DNA of 58,990 nucleotides from Acidobacteriota bacterium (GCA_003225295.1 QHYZ01000091.1:64918-123907), one strand, 5' to 3'. Numbered from the stretch's first letter, positions 24,407 through 35,247 are shown. The notes: generated by a model not told the origin, from the letters alone. Numbers and translations: made by a program.

Positions 24407-25978
24407 CTACAATCCGTGGTCGCGGAAAAACGTTTTCATGGCACCGCGGGCGTTTCGCAGCTTCGCGCCGATGCCGCCGGAAAATTCGAATTGCAGAAAG
24501 GCATCCGCGGCGTGCTCGAGATCCGCACCATAGCGGTACCACCAGGGCTTGGCGCGCCGCGGCAGACCGTCGACATCAATGTATTTCATTTGCACCATTT
24601 CGAGGAGGCCGGCTTTGCCATGGGTGCGGCCCCAGCCACTCATGCCACACCCGCCGTGCGGGGCTTCCGCAATGCCGAAATAGCTGATGGCATCGTTTAC
24701 CATGACCGCGCCGGCGCGGAGTTCGGCGGCCAAAGCCATTCCTCGAGTCTGGTTTCTGGTCCAGACGCTGGCCGCCAGCCTAAACGGTGAATCGTTGGCC
24801 CGGGCGATTGCCTCGTTGGCATCCCGCACTGCTTGCATGGCTAGGATCGGCCCGAACGTCTCTTCTTGAAATAACTTCATGGAGGAATCCACGCCCGCGA
24901 TAATCGTAGGCTCAAAAAAGTTGGCGCCAAGATCAGGGCGCGATTTGCCGCCGCAGCATACCTTCGCGCCGCGCGAGACGGCATCGTCGACTAGATCACT
25001 CATGCGTTGAACGTGTTGCGGTCGGATGAGCGGGCCCACGTCGGTCGCAGGATCGCTTCCAGGACCGATGCGCAGTTTCTTCGTCTTCTCCACACAAAGC
25101 GCCAGGAATTTTTCCGCCACCGCTTGCTCGACGAACAACCGCTCTACGGAAAGGCATACCTGACCGCAGTTGGTGTAGCCGCCCCAAAGGGCCGCGCTGG
25201 AGGCCACCTCAAGGTCCGCATCCGAGAGAACGATCATGGCATCCTTGCCGCCAAGTTCAAGCACGGAGGGGATCAGCTTTCTTGCGCAAGCTTCGGCAAC
25301 CCGGCGGCCGGTAGTCACGCTTCCAGTGAATAACACTTTGTCCGGCAAGGCCTCGATCAAGGCCTGGCCGAGGTCCCCGCCCCCCTGGACAACGGTGACA
25401 AGGCTTGCTGGGAAATGCGCGTCGATGAAAAGTTTCTCGATCAGCGATCCGCATTGCGGCGTGAAGTCGCTGGTCTTCGAAACCACGGCATTCCCCGCGG
25501 CGATGGCCGGGATGATCTGGCTGAGCGGGATTGCCAGCGGGTAGTTCCACGAAGAAATGATGGCAATGACACCGAGAGGCTGGTAGGCCAGATAGCCACG
25601 TTTGGCTTTCGCGGCGGTGCTGTGATGCGGAACCCGACGCGTGCGAAGAGCGCTCCCGACATTCCCGGACCAGTATTCCGCGGAATCGAGAGCAACGAAA
25701 ACATCCGCAAAGAGGGCTTCCACGCGCGGCTTGCCGGATTCGCGCACAACCGCGTCAGCCAATTCAATGCGCGAGGCCATGATTCGTTCGCGGAGGCCGC
25801 GCAACTTCTCGCAGCGATCGCGGATCGGAAGCTTCGCCCATACATCCTGGGCCGCTCGCGCACGTGAAACGATCTCCGGGAGCAGTGACGGCGGCGTTTT
25901 CTCAATATGCCCAAGGACTTCCCCCGTGGCCGGATTGATCGAAGGAAGCGCGTCAATGGGAATGCCCGTGGCCGCCAT
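24407..25978 (-). CDS. NAD(P)-dependent aldehyde dehydrogenase
   Basis: A 523-residue member of the ALDH superfamily. Catalytic E241 (SVLELGGKD) and C275 (GYTNCGQVCLS) are 34 residues apart as in the family; the cofactor motif FTGSVTTGR and the ending motif ETFGPILAM are present. It oxidises an aldehyde to the acid; substrate class cannot be fixed from sequence, but the Cys-Gly-Gln-Val-Cys pattern is common in succinate-semialdehyde- and aliphatic-type enzymes. The C-terminal extension (about 40 residues after the family end, PWWYRYGADLEHAAD) is unusual. First gene of the minus-strand unit. Confidence 0.9.
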   Translation of the reverse strand: MAATGIPIDALPSINPATGEVLGHIEKTPPSLLPEIVSRARAAQDVWAKLPIRDRCEKLRGLRERIMASRIELADAVVRESGKPRVEALFADVFVALDSAEYWSGNVGSALRTRRVPHHSTAAKAKRGYLAYQPLGVIAIISSWNYPLAIPLSQIIPAIAAGNAVVSKTSDFTPQCGSLIEKLFIDAHFPASLVTVVQGGGDLGQALIEALPDKVLFTGSVTTGRRVAEACARKLIPSVLELGGKDAMIVLSDADLEVASSAALWGGYTNCGQVCLSVERLFVEQAVAEKFLALCVEKTKKLRIGPGSDPATDVGPLIRPQHVQRMSDLVDDAVSRGAKVCCGGKSRPDLGANFFEPTIIAGVDSSMKLFQEETFGPILAMQAVRDANEAIARANDSPFRLAASVWTRNQTRGMALAAELRAGAVMVNDAISYFGIAEAPHGGCGMSGWGRTHGKAGLLEMVQMKYIDVDGLPRRAKPWWYRYGADLEHAADAFLQFEFSGGIGAKLRNARGAMKTFFRDHGL

Positions 25979-26076
25979 AAGCGTGATTCTAACCGATTTT
26001 GAGGCCAGCGGGTGGCCGCGTCATTCTGGCGCCTGCTGACTTCACTGTTTTTCGACAGGAGAACCAGGCCGCCGGA

Positions 26077-27427
26077 CTAGCGGGCTGATTTCGAAGTGAA
26101 GAGCGGTAGGTTTTCCGCCTTCCAGCGCATTGCGTCGTGGATGCGACTCCGGCCGCTCGGATGGTCGAAGAAGACCCACTCTTCGAATGGGTCGGGGTTC
26201 ATCTTGCGATACTCGCCGAGATGGATGGCCGCCTGCGCAAAGCCGTCGGGCTGTCTGCTGGCGTTCAGGCCGTACATATCGGCTTCGTGTTCGTTGGTGC
26301 GGATGTGGGTGTTAAAGAATGGCGTGTATACGAAGGCAAAGAGCGAAGCCAAAAGGAAGACCAGGGGAAGCACCGCGGTATCCCCAATTCCGTGCACCTG
26401 CCAGCGTTCTCCCCAGCGAGCCAGGGCCCGTTCAAGGGACCACCGCAGGGAAGCGAAGATGATCACGATGACAACAGAGAAGTAGAGAATGTCCTTGGCA
26501 ATGTGGTGAAGAACGTAGTGGCCCATTTCATGGCCCATAACGGACTGAATTTCTTCGGGCGATCCGCGACGCAGTAAGTTGTCGTTGAGCGTGATGCGCA
26601 TGGTTTGGCCATAGCCGCTGACGTTCGCGCTCATGCGCGTGGTCTGGCGCGAGGCGGCCATCTGGTAGACCTTTCGCGCGGGAATCCCATTGGCGCGCGC
26701 CAGGCTCAGGATGGGCTCGGTGATCCGCGGGTCTTCAAGCACCGTATATTTATTGAGGAGCGGGAAGATCAAGACCGGCGCAATCATCACAATGAAAATC
26801 AGAAAGACCATGGAGACAACGGCGCCCCAGATCCACCAGGTGTGCGGCAGCCGGCGAACCACGCCGACAAGCACCACCGCCACGATTCCGCCGAAGACGA
26901 GGTTCACGGGAAGAATGATGAGCTGGTCGCCGAGCCAGGGGAGGAGAGTCTGGGTCGCCAGCCCGTATTGCCGCTCACGGAAATAGCCTTCGTATAGACC
27001 AAGAGGAGCGTCCGATCGTCGTGACCATCAGAAATTCCGACCAGTAGATGAAGGTCTGTAATGGCTTGAAGCGCGTGGCGCGTTCGGCGAAGTTCCTCAT
27101 TGCCGCGGACCAGCCAAAACGCAGCAAGAAAAGATAAAGTGCTGCGCCATAGAGGAAATCCCAAAGGATCAGCCAGTATCCGCCTTCAAAGTAAGCGTCG
27201 GAACGCGCGCGCGCGCTGGCGGGGATTTCCGCCAAGTAGGCGTTGGTCGCGGCATCGGTGTCGAAATGTTCAGAAGGCTGCGCGGCGGCGGGAAATTGAA
27301 TTACCTCCGGCATCACCGCGGCAGGCTTAGCAACGGGACCCGGTGATTGCAGCGTTTGAGAAACGCCCACGCTTCGGAGTAGCGCGACAACAACCAGCCC
27401 GGCAAAGATTATGCTGCGAAAAATCAT
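26077..27427 (-). pseudogene. M48-family (Ste24-like) membrane metallopeptidase with a frameshift
   Basis: The 5' part (ATG at 27427, AGGAG upstream) encodes a signal segment and the first helices up to FLMVTTIGR; the 3' part in another frame continues YEGYFRERQYGLATQTLLPWLGDQ and then the peptidase domain with HEMGHYVLHH and the third ligand in NEHEADMYG. Skipping one base near 26990-27010 joins both parts into a normal Ste24-type protein of about 450 residues. Either the gene is newly inactivated or there is one sequencing error; the motifs show no further decay. The family cleaves membrane-linked peptides. Confidence 0.8.
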
Positions 27428-27569
27428 AGATGCTCCTGTGAACATACCGGGAAGTTCCGCACTCGCATCATGAGGCTCAAACAGACCTTGAGTTTTTCGG
27501 CTTCATTCTGGGCTACCGGCACAATGCGAAGCTGAACCAACAATAGTTTCCCGGTGAGAAGAAAATATC

Positions 27570-28352
27570 TTATGGTCGTCCGAGCCGCCACGCCTCGTCG
27601 TGCTGTACTTCGACCATCACCAGGCCATGCGACGGTACGGTGGGCCCGGACTTAGAGCGGTCTCGAAGTTCGTACAAACGATCGATATCCGCAGGCGCGA
27701 GTTTCCCGCGCCCGACGTCCAGCAGGGTGCCCACCATTTTGCGCACCATATAGCGAAGGAACGAGCGTCCGCGAACGGTGAAAACCAGTTCCTCGTTGTC
27801 GGCGCTGCGCACCAACTCAGTCGAAAATATTTCGCGCTCGGTGGAGCGCTCTTTGTCGTCCTCTTCGGAGCCCGTGGAAGCCGCAAACGAGGCAAAGTCG
27901 TGCGTCCCGACAAAACGGGCTGCGGCATCGCGCATGGCATCCTCATCGAGCGGAAACGGATAATGGAGGACGTAACGCCAAACCATCGGTGGCACGACTT
28001 TCCCGCGGTACAGCCGGTAGCGGTAGGTCTTGCCCCGCGCCGACCAGCGCGCATTGAAATCTGGGCCCACCTGCTCAGCCGCAGCGATTCGAATCGCTGG
28101 AGGGAGCAACGCGTTCAGTGCGCGTTGAAATTCTTGTGCCGACAATTGAGATTGTGTTCGAAAGCTGCCTACTTGGCCAAGCGCGTGAACGCCGGCGTCG
28201 GTGCGTCCGGCGGCATGCAAAACGACGTTTTCCTGAGTCAAACGCCGAAGCACGCCAACGATTTCCCCCTGAATTGTTGGCCGCTGCGCCTGCATCTGCC
28301 AGCCGTGGAAATCGGTGCCGTCGTAAGCGATGGTGAGCTTGAAATAACGCAT
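27570..28352 (-). CDS. truA: tRNA pseudouridine synthase A
   Basis: A 260-residue TruA, which makes pseudouridine at positions 38-40 of tRNA anticodon arms. The catalytic D52 lies in GRTDAGVHALGQ; KLTIAYDGTDFHGWQ at the start and FLRYMVRKMVGTLLDVGRGK near the end are family signatures. The segment STGSEEDDKERSTERE is an acidic insertion often seen. pyrE starts upstream in the same direction, 21 bases away, so the two are likely cotranscribed. Confidence 0.95.
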   Translation of the reverse strand: MRYFKLTIAYDGTDFHGWQMQAQRPTIQGEIVGVLRRLTQENVVLHAAGRTDAGVHALGQVGSFRTQSQLSAQEFQRALNALLPPAIRIAAAEQVGPDFNARWSARGKTYRYRLYRGKVVPPMVWRYVLHYPFPLDEDAMRDAAARFVGTHDFASFAASTGSEEDDKERSTEREIFSTELVRSADNEELVFTVRGRSFLRYMVRKMVGTLLDVGRGKLAPADIDRLYELRDRSKSGPTVPSHGLVMVEVQHDEAWRLGRP

Positions 28353-28373
28353 GCGGGGGCGAGGACCGCCGGG

Positions 28374-28991
28374 TCAGGGCGCGGTGCGAACGAAGCGGCT
28401 CCCCGGCTTTACCGCTACGCTGCCGCCGCGGCAGAGCGGACAATCCTCTTCCTCGTAGCTGGCGATGGGCAGTTGAATCAGCGACTGCGCTTCCACTTCG
28501 AAGTCGATCTTCCCGCCGCTCCGATCGATCAGTGCACCGGCAGCAACAACACGGGCCCCGGCCTCTTCCACGACCCGAATCGTTTCCTGAGTGGAGCCCC
28601 CGGTAGTCCACACGTCTTCAACAACGAGAACATGCTGGTTGGGAGTGAGCGAGAAACCTCGGCGCAGCGTCATCATGCCGCTGGCATCGCGCTCCACAAA
28701 AAGCGCCGGCGTACCAGTGCCGAGTGAACCCTTCATTTCCGGCAGCGCCCGAGCAACTTCCTGCCCGATGATCAGGCCCCCTATGGCCGGTGAGACAACC
28801 GCCTCAATCCTAGCGTCGGAAAAGAGAGCCGCCAGCGCCTGCCCGAGCTTCTCGGCGAAGCGCGGATATTGCAAGACAAGCGCGCACTGGACGTAGGTGG
28901 CGCTGTGCAAGCCGCTGGACAGCTCAAAATGCCCATGGCGGATGGCGCCCGCCGTCTCGAACAGTTTCAGCAATTCTTCACGTTTTAGCAT
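28374..28991 (-). CDS. pyrE: Orotate phosphoribosyltransferase
   Basis: A 205-residue type I phosphoribosyltransferase that joins orotate and PRPP in pyrimidine synthesis. The PRPP loop is VLVVEDVWTTGGSTQE, and FELSSGLHSATYVQCALVLQYP with SPAIGGLIIGQEVAR matches the PyrE family. The C-terminus carries CPLCRGGSVAVKPGSR, a two-cysteine tail common in a thermophile/acidobacterial-type subgroup. Located ahead of truA. Confidence 0.93.
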   Translation of the reverse strand: MLKREELLKLFETAGAIRHGHFELSSGLHSATYVQCALVLQYPRFAEKLGQALAALFSDARIEAVVSPAIGGLIIGQEVARALPEMKGSLGTGTPALFVERDASGMMTLRRGFSLTPNQHVLVVEDVWTTGGSTQETIRVVEEAGARVVAAGALIDRSGGKIDFEVEAQSLIQLPIASYEEEDCPLCRGGSVAVKPGSRFVRTAP

Positions 28992-29291
28992 TCGGCTCAG
29001 CTAACAGCTGGCAACTCCTAAGCGTCGAAATGTCAGCAGCCTAGCCGCCGCTCCCCGCGTTGTCAAGGAAGAGCGCCCCTGTTAGACTGCTTTTTTCGCC
29101 GGTCGGGGCGGCGCAGCCCGCGCGACGGTTTCTTCGCCGTCCTAGGTGGGTGGTCGCGAGATCGTCAGTTTTCGCTGGTGACCGCAAAACGGTCAACTTC
29201 TTGAAACAAATTCCATTCTGCGAACGTTTTACAGAGTTGAGTCAACATAATTAAGCCCCTTGAGGGATGAATCTTGAGGATAAGGAGTCCT
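28992..29291. other. Divergent intergenic region between pyrE and the TolC-family gene
   Basis: It contains the operator-like repeat at 29179-29195, a GTTGAGTCAAC near-palindrome at about 29233, and an AAGGAG ribosome site for the plus-strand gene. No gene is seen. Confidence 0.45.
29179..29195. promoter_or_regulatory. Operator-like inverted repeat upstream of the TolC-family gene
   Basis: TGACCG (29179-29184), CAAAA, CGGTCA (29190-29195): a perfect 6-bp repeat about 100 bases before the start. Size and spacing fit a dimeric repressor such as TetR-type efflux regulators. No such regulator is encoded nearby. Confidence 0.4.
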
Positions 29292-31310
29292 ATGAAGACG
29301 CTGTATGCTCGACCGCTGTTGGCCGCCATACTGGCCGTAACGCTCGTGGGAGGGCCCGTTGCCCCGGCCTTCGGGCAGGAAGCGCCGCAAAATACGCAAG
29401 CAGCTCCCGCCAAGACAGCCACACCAATCGTGCCGGTCTCTCTTGGCTCGGCGAAGTACAGCTATAGCCGGGCGCCCAAGCCATTTCCGAATCTCCTCGC
29501 CCCGTACAGTCCCATCAAGGTCGAAGCGCCTGGCCTCACCAATTCGCCCCGCATCGACCAGCTCATCCACGACGGAAAACTGGAGTTAAGCATGCAAGAG
29601 GCAGTGGAGTTGGCGCTGGAAAACAGCATGGACATCGTGGTGCAGCGTTATAACCCCTGGTTCGCGGACACAGGCATCCTAAAGGCGAAAGCGGGAGGTT
29701 TTGGAGGCGCCACTCCGGGCGCGATATTTGGGGGTTCGAGCGCGAGCAATCCGCTGCTGAATTTCGATCCGGTGATCACCACGATCGTCAGCATCGACGA
29801 CCGCAACGTCCCCGTCAACAATCCTCTGACTTCCGGCACCGGCACGGGGCTTTCATCGCTCGCCAGACTGACCCTGCACACGGCCACCTTCAACACCCAA
29901 GTTGCCCAGGGTTTCCAGACCGGAACGACCTTTTTCACCGCCTGGGACAACACGCGCTCTTCTTCCACCTCGGCCGCCAACTTGTTCAACCCTTCCGTGC
30001 AGTCTTCGATCTTCGTTGGATTCCAGCAACAGTTGCTAAACGGATTCGGGCGTTCCGTCAACACGCGCAACATCCGCATCGCCAAGAACAACCGCAAAAT
30101 CGCGGACTGGGCCTTCACCCAGCAGGCCATCACCACCGTCACGAACACCATCACCGCCTATTGGGAACTGGTCTACGCCCGGGAAAACGTGAAAGTTCAG
30201 CAGCAAGCCGTAACCGTGGCCGAGAAGTTATACAACGACAACAAGAAGCAGTTGGAAATCGGCACGATGGCCCCGCTCGAAGTGACCCGCGCCGAATCCG
30301 AAGTCGCCACCGATCGCCAAAACCTGATCCTGGCGCAGACCGTGCACCTTCAGAATCAGCAGATTCTGAAGAACGCCATCAGCAAGAATCCGCTCGCGCC
30401 CAATCTCATAAACGTCGAGATTATTCCGACAGAACTCCCGTCCCGGCCGGAAGCCATTGAAGCCCCCTCGTTTGAAGAAGCCGCCAAAGAAGCATTTGCC
30501 AAGAGGCCGGAACTGCAGGAAGAAGCGCTCAACCTGTTGAACGGGGCGATCGACGTACAAGCCACCCGCAATGCGCTGTTACCAACAGCGACACTTACCG
30601 CGCAATACAGCACGGTTGGACTCGCCGGCAACCAGGCAACGTTCACCACTGCGACGATCGCAGGAGCTCCAGTTGTAGACGCCAATGGGAATCCGATTCC
30701 GGGCGGACCCTTTCTTCCCGCCACGCAATTCACACCGAATGGCACCGCACAGGCCGGCTTCGGCGACGCCATGAGTTCCGCGCTTCACAATAATTTCCCG
30801 GACTATCAAGTATCCTTGAACGTGCAGATCCCTATCCGTAACCGCTCCGCACAAGCCGACAACCAGCGCGCTATTCTAACGCAGCGTTGGCTCGAGGCGC
30901 AGTTGCAGCAAATGAAGAACGCCGCGCTGCTCGACGTGCGCAATACCTACATCGCGCTCACCCAAGACCGTGCCCAGGTCGATGCCGCCAGCAAGGCGCG
31001 CGAACTGCAGCAGCAAACGTTTGATGCGGAGCAGAAGAAGTATCAGCTCGGCGCATCGACCGTATACCTGGTCATTCAGACCCAACGCGACCTAATCAAC
31101 GCCCAGGGCACGGAGCTGCGCGCCTTGGCCAATCTCGCCGAAGCCAAGGCCAATTACGAGCGCGCCGTCGGACGCACACTCGAAGTCAATCGCGTCTCCA
31201 TCGCCGATGGCAAGACCGGAGAAGTCGAGCGCGAGACGCTCATTCCCGGCACGTTGCACGGTCAAGTGGTTGGTACGGAGAAGCTTTCTTTCAACGCCGG
31301 CCAAAGGTAA
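29292..31310 (+). CDS. TolC-family outer-membrane efflux protein
   Basis: A 672-residue protein starting at the second ATG of the frame, which has AAGGAGT at proper distance. A signal peptide covers about 1-30. Two outer-membrane-efflux repeats are visible, each with long heptad-like helices ([42 protein letters not shown], and its counterpart [37 protein letters not shown]). The usual length is 430-500; the excess is in the N-terminal part and in the loop with Asn/Gly/Pro-rich strands. It would form a channel for export pumps. No pump or adaptor genes are adjacent. A terminator follows. Confidence 0.9.
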   Translation: MKTLYARPLLAAILAVTLVGGPVAPAFGQEAPQNTQAAPAKTATPIVPVSLGSAKYSYSRAPKPFPNLLAPYSPIKVEAPGLTNSPRIDQLIHDGKLELSMQEAVELALENSMDIVVQRYNPWFADTGILKAKAGGFGGATPGAIFGGSSASNPLLNFDPVITTIVSIDDRNVPVNNPLTSGTGTGLSSLARLTLHTATFNTQVAQGFQTGTTFFTAWDNTRSSSTSAANLFNPSVQSSIFVGFQQQLLNGFGRSVNTRNIRIAKNNRKIADWAFTQQAITTVTNTITAYWELVYARENVKVQQQAVTVAEKLYNDNKKQLEIGTMAPLEVTRAESEVATDRQNLILAQTVHLQNQQILKNAISKNPLAPNLINVEIIPTELPSRPEAIEAPSFEEAAKEAFAKRPELQEEALNLLNGAIDVQATRNALLPTATLTAQYSTVGLAGNQATFTTATIAGAPVVDANGNPIPGGPFLPATQFTPNGTAQAGFGDAMSSALHNNFPDYQVSLNVQIPIRNRSAQADNQRAILTQRWLEAQLQQMKNAALLDVRNTYIALTQDRAQVDAASKARELQQQTFDAEQKKYQLGASTVYLVIQTQRDLINAQGTELRALANLAEAKANYERAVGRTLEVNRVSIADGKTGEVERETLIPGTLHGQVVGTEKLSFNAGQR

Positions 31311-31335
31311 TTCTCGCAGCCAATTTTTCCTGCCA

Positions 31336-31366
31336 GCTCGGGCGCGCTCGCCCGGGCCCTTTTTTG
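31336..31366 (+). terminator. Intrinsic terminator after the TolC-family gene
   Basis: GCTCGGGCG (31336-31344) pairs with CGCCCGGGC (31349-31357) in 9 pairs with one G-T and a 4-base loop; after CC a run of T follows. The mutase gene starts about 125 bases later, so it needs its own promoter. Confidence 0.8.
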
Positions 31367-31491
31367 TTGTGCTCGCGCTCCGCGTAGTTTTCCGCACCAA
31401 ATCCACGGCACTCTTGCCCCTTCCCGGCCTTTCGCATAGCATTAATCTTGGTTATGTCGCGATTCGTTTTTTCGAATCTCTACCGGGGGCC

Positions 31492-33216
31492 ATGCGCATG
31501 AGCGAACCATCCAAGGGCACCACGCAAGCCGCGCCTCCGACCGAGACGTCTTCACTAGATCGGGCGCCCAGCGCCAAAGAACAAGCCTGGGAGAAGAACA
31601 CCCTGCGGCCCACGCTGGAAAAAAGCCCCGAGAGACAGCCCGAATTCACCACCCTTTCCGGGCATGCGATTCGCAGGCTCTATACCAGAGCGGATCTGAC
31701 GAATTGGGATCCTGACCGGGATCTTGGTTTCCCTGGTGAGCCCCCGTATACCCGTGGCATTCATTCGGCAATGCACCGCAGCCGGCTGTGGACCATGCGG
31801 CAGTTCGCGGGCTTTGGAACAGCCGAAGACACCAACCAACGCTTCCGCTATCTGCTCGCACGGGGCCAGACAGGCCTGTCCACGGCCTTCGATTTGCCCA
31901 CTCTAATGGGCTACGACTCCGATCACCCGCTCTCGGAAGGAGAGGTCGGCAAGTGCGGCGTGGCCATCAGTTCGCTCGCCGATATGGAGGTGCTCTTCGA
32001 CAAGATTCCGCTGGCCAATGTCACCACCTCCATGACCATCAATTCGCCGGCGGCGATCATCTGGGCGATGTATCTGGCGGTGGCTGAAAAGCAGGGCGCG
32101 GACTGGAAGAAAATTTCCGGCACGCTCCAAAACGACATATTGAAGGAATACATCGCGCAGAAGGAATACATCTACCCGCCGGAACCCTCGATGCGGCTGG
32201 TGATCGACACGTTCGAATTCGGGGTAAAAAACACACCCAAATTCAACACCATTTCAATCAGCGGCTACCACATCCGCGAGGCCGGCTCGACCGCCATTCA
32301 GGAACTGGCCTTCACACTGCGCGATGGCATGGAATACGTCGAATGGGGAATGCGCCGGGGTCTCGACGTGGATCAATTTGTGCCGCAGCTTTCCTTTTTC
32401 TTTAACGCGCACAATGATTTCTTCGAGGAGATCGCCAAGTACCGCGCCGCGCGCCGCATCTGGCACAAAGCCATGGTCGAACGCTACAAATCAAAGAATC
32501 CGCGCTCCTGGGCACTGCGATTCCACACGCAAACCGCGGGATGCTCGCTAACTGCTCAACAGCCGTACAACAACGTGGTGCGCACCGCGATTCAAGCGCT
32601 CGCCGCGGCGCTGGGGGGAACCCAATCATTGCACACGAATTCGCTCGACGAAGCCTGGGCGCTGCCAACGGAGTTCGCCGCGACGATTGCCCTGCGCACC
32701 CAGCAGATCATCGCCCACGAAACCGGCGTCACCAACACCGTCGATCCGCTGGGTGGCTCCTACTTCGTCGAAACTCTCACCAACGAAGTCGAGCGTGGCG
32801 CGTGGGAATACATAGCGAGAATCGACGCCATGGGCGGCATGGTCGCCGCCATCGAGCGCAGCTACCCGCAGCGGGAAATCGCCGAAGCCTCCTACCGTTA
32901 CCAAATGGCTGTGGACAAAAAGGAAAAGATCATCGTCGGCGTAAATGATTTCGTAGCCGACGAAAAGCCCTTGGACATTCTGCAAATTGACGAGACCGTG
33001 GCGCACCGCCAGGCCGCCCGCTTGAAAAAGCTCCGCGCCGACCGCTCCCAGGGCGAGATCGATCGCCGCCTCCATGCTCTCCGCGACGCAGCCCAAGGAA
33101 AAGGCAATCTCATGCCGTTCATCTACGACGCCGTGAAGTCCTACGCCACGCTCGGCGAAATCTGCGACGCCCTCCGCGATGTCTTCGGCATCTACGAAGA
33201 GGTCGCCATTACCTGA
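31492..33216 (+). CDS. icmA: B12-dependent acyl-CoA mutase large subunit, isobutyryl-CoA mutase type
   Basis: A 574-residue substrate-binding TIM-barrel subunit without a B12 domain. The start at 31492 has GGGGG upstream and fits family length. The stretches [21 protein letters not shown] and [24 protein letters not shown] are typical. The two residues that sort the family are F105 (in RQFAGFG) and Q223 (in YIAQKEY), 118 apart just as Tyr89/Arg207 are in methylmalonyl-CoA mutase. Phe/Gln is the isobutyryl-CoA mutase pair, so the enzyme probably interconverts isobutyryl-CoA and butyryl-CoA. The first 50 residues are a low-complexity tail. The B12 subunit follows at 33471. Annotation pipelines would call it methylmalonyl-CoA mutase. 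Confidence 0.85.
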   Translation: MRMSEPSKGTTQAAPPTETSSLDRAPSAKEQAWEKNTLRPTLEKSPERQPEFTTLSGHAIRRLYTRADLTNWDPDRDLGFPGEPPYTRGIHSAMHRSRLWTMRQFAGFGTAEDTNQRFRYLLARGQTGLSTAFDLPTLMGYDSDHPLSEGEVGKCGVAISSLADMEVLFDKIPLANVTTSMTINSPAAIIWAMYLAVAEKQGADWKKISGTLQNDILKEYIAQKEYIYPPEPSMRLVIDTFEFGVKNTPKFNTISISGYHIREAGSTAIQELAFTLRDGMEYVEWGMRRGLDVDQFVPQLSFFFNAHNDFFEEIAKYRAARRIWHKAMVERYKSKNPRSWALRFHTQTAGCSLTAQQPYNNVVRTAIQALAAALGGTQSLHTNSLDEAWALPTEFAATIALRTQQIIAHETGVTNTVDPLGGSYFVETLTNEVERGAWEYIARIDAMGGMVAAIERSYPQREIAEASYRYQMAVDKKEKIIVGVNDFVADEKPLDILQIDETVAHRQAARLKKLRADRSQGEIDRRLHALRDAAQGKGNLMPFIYDAVKSYATLGEICDALRDVFGIYEEVAIT

Positions 33217-33470
33217 GTCTTGCTTCATGAGGGTCAGTGAGCCAGCGGTGGAAGTGGGTCGACTCGTTGGTCCGGGACTTCTAGTATCGGCTTGCGCAGA
33301 ACCCTGTCTGCGGCCCCCCGACTCGGACTCTTGGTCAACTTCAATGTGCCGGTACTCGAACGGGGAATAAAGCGCTATATCATTTGAGCCTACCAACGGA
33401 CGAGAAGAGAAGCTAATACCGAGGGCAGAAAACACGGATCCAGAGATCACCTCAGAGAAGAGGAAGCGCA

Positions 33471-33872
33471 ATGCCGGAAAAGAAAATCCGCGTGCTGATT
33501 GCCAAGCCGGGGTTGGATGGCCACGACCGCGGCGCCAAAATCATCGCGCGCGCATTGCGTGATGCCGGAATGGAAGTCATCTACACCGGCTTGCGCCAAA
33601 CTCCGGAGATGATCGCCTCCGCCGCCGTGCAGGAAGACGTCGACGTAATCGGCCTCTCCATTCTCTCCGGCGCGCACAACACCATCTGCCCCCAACTGAT
33701 GAAACTCCTCCACGACAAAGGCATGAGCGATGTCACCGTCCTCGTCGGCGGCATCATCCCCGAAGCCGACATCCCGGCCCTGAAGCAATCCGGCATCGCC
33801 GAAATCTTCCTTCCTGGAACCTCCACCCAAGACATCGTGGATTTCATCCACAAGCGCGTCGCGCTGTCCTAA
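33471..33872 (+). CDS. icmB: B12-binding small subunit of the acyl-CoA mutase
   Basis: A 133-residue Rossmann-type cobalamin-binding protein. The base-off/His-on motif DGHDRG (D16, H18, G21) supplies the lower axial ligand, and [10 protein letters not shown] plus [15 protein letters not shown] are the other two cobalamin loops. GAGG precedes the ATG. It lies 254 bases after the large subunit, a wide gap for partners; that gap shows no gene and no B12 riboswitch pattern. It probably also could serve another mutase encoded elsewhere. Confidence 0.92.
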   Translation: MPEKKIRVLIAKPGLDGHDRGAKIIARALRDAGMEVIYTGLRQTPEMIASAAVQEDVDVIGLSILSGAHNTICPQLMKLLHDKGMSDVTVLVGGIIPEADIPALKQSGIAEIFLPGTSTQDIVDFIHKRVALS

Positions 33873-33931
33873 TCCCCCAACGCCATGGCGACAGGACAAA
33901 GCCTACCCGGCGAATTTATCGTGACGGTACC

Positions 33932-34978
33932 TCATCCGTTGTTGGCGATGAACTTCCTTGATTCTCTGTTTTTCTTCTTGTCGCGCTTGGGGGTCCATTT
34001 TTCGCCGGAGAAATTCCTGCTCGCGCAAAGCTTCCGGCGGCTTTCAACACGCGCCGGATCCAGTCGTCCCGTGCTCAATGCCGCCCGGACCGCGCACCCC
34101 GGCTCCGCTTCATGACGGCAATCGCCGAATCGGCATTTTGCCGCCAGCAAATCAATGTCGCCAAAAACTTGCGCAACACCGCTCTCCGCGTCCCACAGTT
34201 GCATCTCGCGCAAGCCCGGAGTGTCCATCAGCAGCGCGCCCCCCGGCAAGACAAACAGTTCACGCGTCGTGGTGGTGTGCCGCCCGCGGCTATCGCAATC
34301 GCGAACCGCTTGCACGTCCTGGACCGTCTGTCCCAGAAGCCGGTTCGCCATCGTTGATTTGCCCACTCCGGAAGAACCTAAAAGCACCACGGTGTGACCC
34401 GGACAGAGAAACTCCTCCAATTCACCAAAGCCCTGCCCCGTTCTCGCGCTGACGACGCGCACCGCTGTGCCCGCGGCGACACGCTGCATCTCCGCGGCCT
34501 TCTGAAGCGCCTCGTTCGAAGCGTCGGCCTTGTTCAACACGATGACTGGCCTAGCCCCGGACTCCCAGCACTGCGCGAGATATCGTTCGACGCGTCGCGG
34601 ATTGAAATCGCCGTCCAATGCGGACAAGAGCAACGCCGTGTCCACATTCGCTGCAATCACTTGTTCCTCCACTTTCTTGCCCGGCGATTTGCGCACAAAC
34701 TTGCTTCGCCGCGCCAACACCTCCTGGATCACCGCGGTCGTGTCTTTACCATGGACTTCCGCCGCCACCCAATCTCCGACTGCCGGCCAATCTGCGCCGT
34801 CGTCCGCGGCGAGACGCAGCTTGCCGCTGGCTGAAGCCCAGCATTCCCGGAAGTCTCCCGCGACGCGCCAGAATTCCCGTTGCTGTCGCACAACACGCGC
34901 CGGTACTGTACTTTTCCGGTTGCCGCGCTGCCAAAACGTTTCAAAGTACGAATTCCATCCCCATTCAGTAATAGACAC
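33932..34978 (-). CDS. rsgA: Ribosome small-subunit GTPase RsgA
   Basis: A 348-residue protein from a GTG at 34978 with GGGAGG at 6 bases; the longer open frame upstream lacks such a site. The GTPase motifs are in the circularly permuted order of this family: NKAD (G4), then GSSGVGKST (G1), then DTPGLRE (G3). An OB fold lies ahead and a C-terminal zinc site (CRFGDCRHEAEPGC) behind. RsgA matures the 30S subunit. The tail is lysine-rich (KWTPKRDKKKNRESRK), as is common. The mutase operon is convergent with it. Confidence 0.93.
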   Translation of the reverse strand: MSITEWGWNSYFETFWQRGNRKSTVPARVVRQQREFWRVAGDFRECWASASGKLRLAADDGADWPAVGDWVAAEVHGKDTTAVIQEVLARRSKFVRKSPGKKVEEQVIAANVDTALLLSALDGDFNPRRVERYLAQCWESGARPVIVLNKADASNEALQKAAEMQRVAAGTAVRVVSARTGQGFGELEEFLCPGHTVVLLGSSGVGKSTMANRLLGQTVQDVQAVRDCDSRGRHTTTTRELFVLPGGALLMDTPGLREMQLWDAESGVAQVFGDIDLLAAKCRFGDCRHEAEPGCAVRAALSTGRLDPARVESRRKLCASRNFSGEKWTPKRDKKKNRESRKFIANNG

Positions 34979-35247
34979 GGAAAACCTCCCGCAACCGTGG
35001 CGCAAGGCACGGCCGTCGCTAGGGCCAATAGCAAAACAGCATTGGTTCCAAGTGGGTTTGCAATGCGGGAGGCGTGAGGCGGTCAGTTCGCCGAAGCCGC
35101 GGAGACACACCTGCCCGCCAGAACTTTAGTAATGATTCGCACAGGCGCCTCCGTGGTTGAAATGAAGGCTCCCGCGGTTGAGCAAGTACCTTCTAGTTAC
35201 ATCTTAGCGACGGGCCCAGTTCGAGTCAACACTCGAAACCTTGGGGA

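Noticed and set aside
33217-33470. Possible B12 riboswitch between the mutase subunits
   Set aside because: I found no cobalamin-box-like text or suitable stems; the gap remains unexplained.
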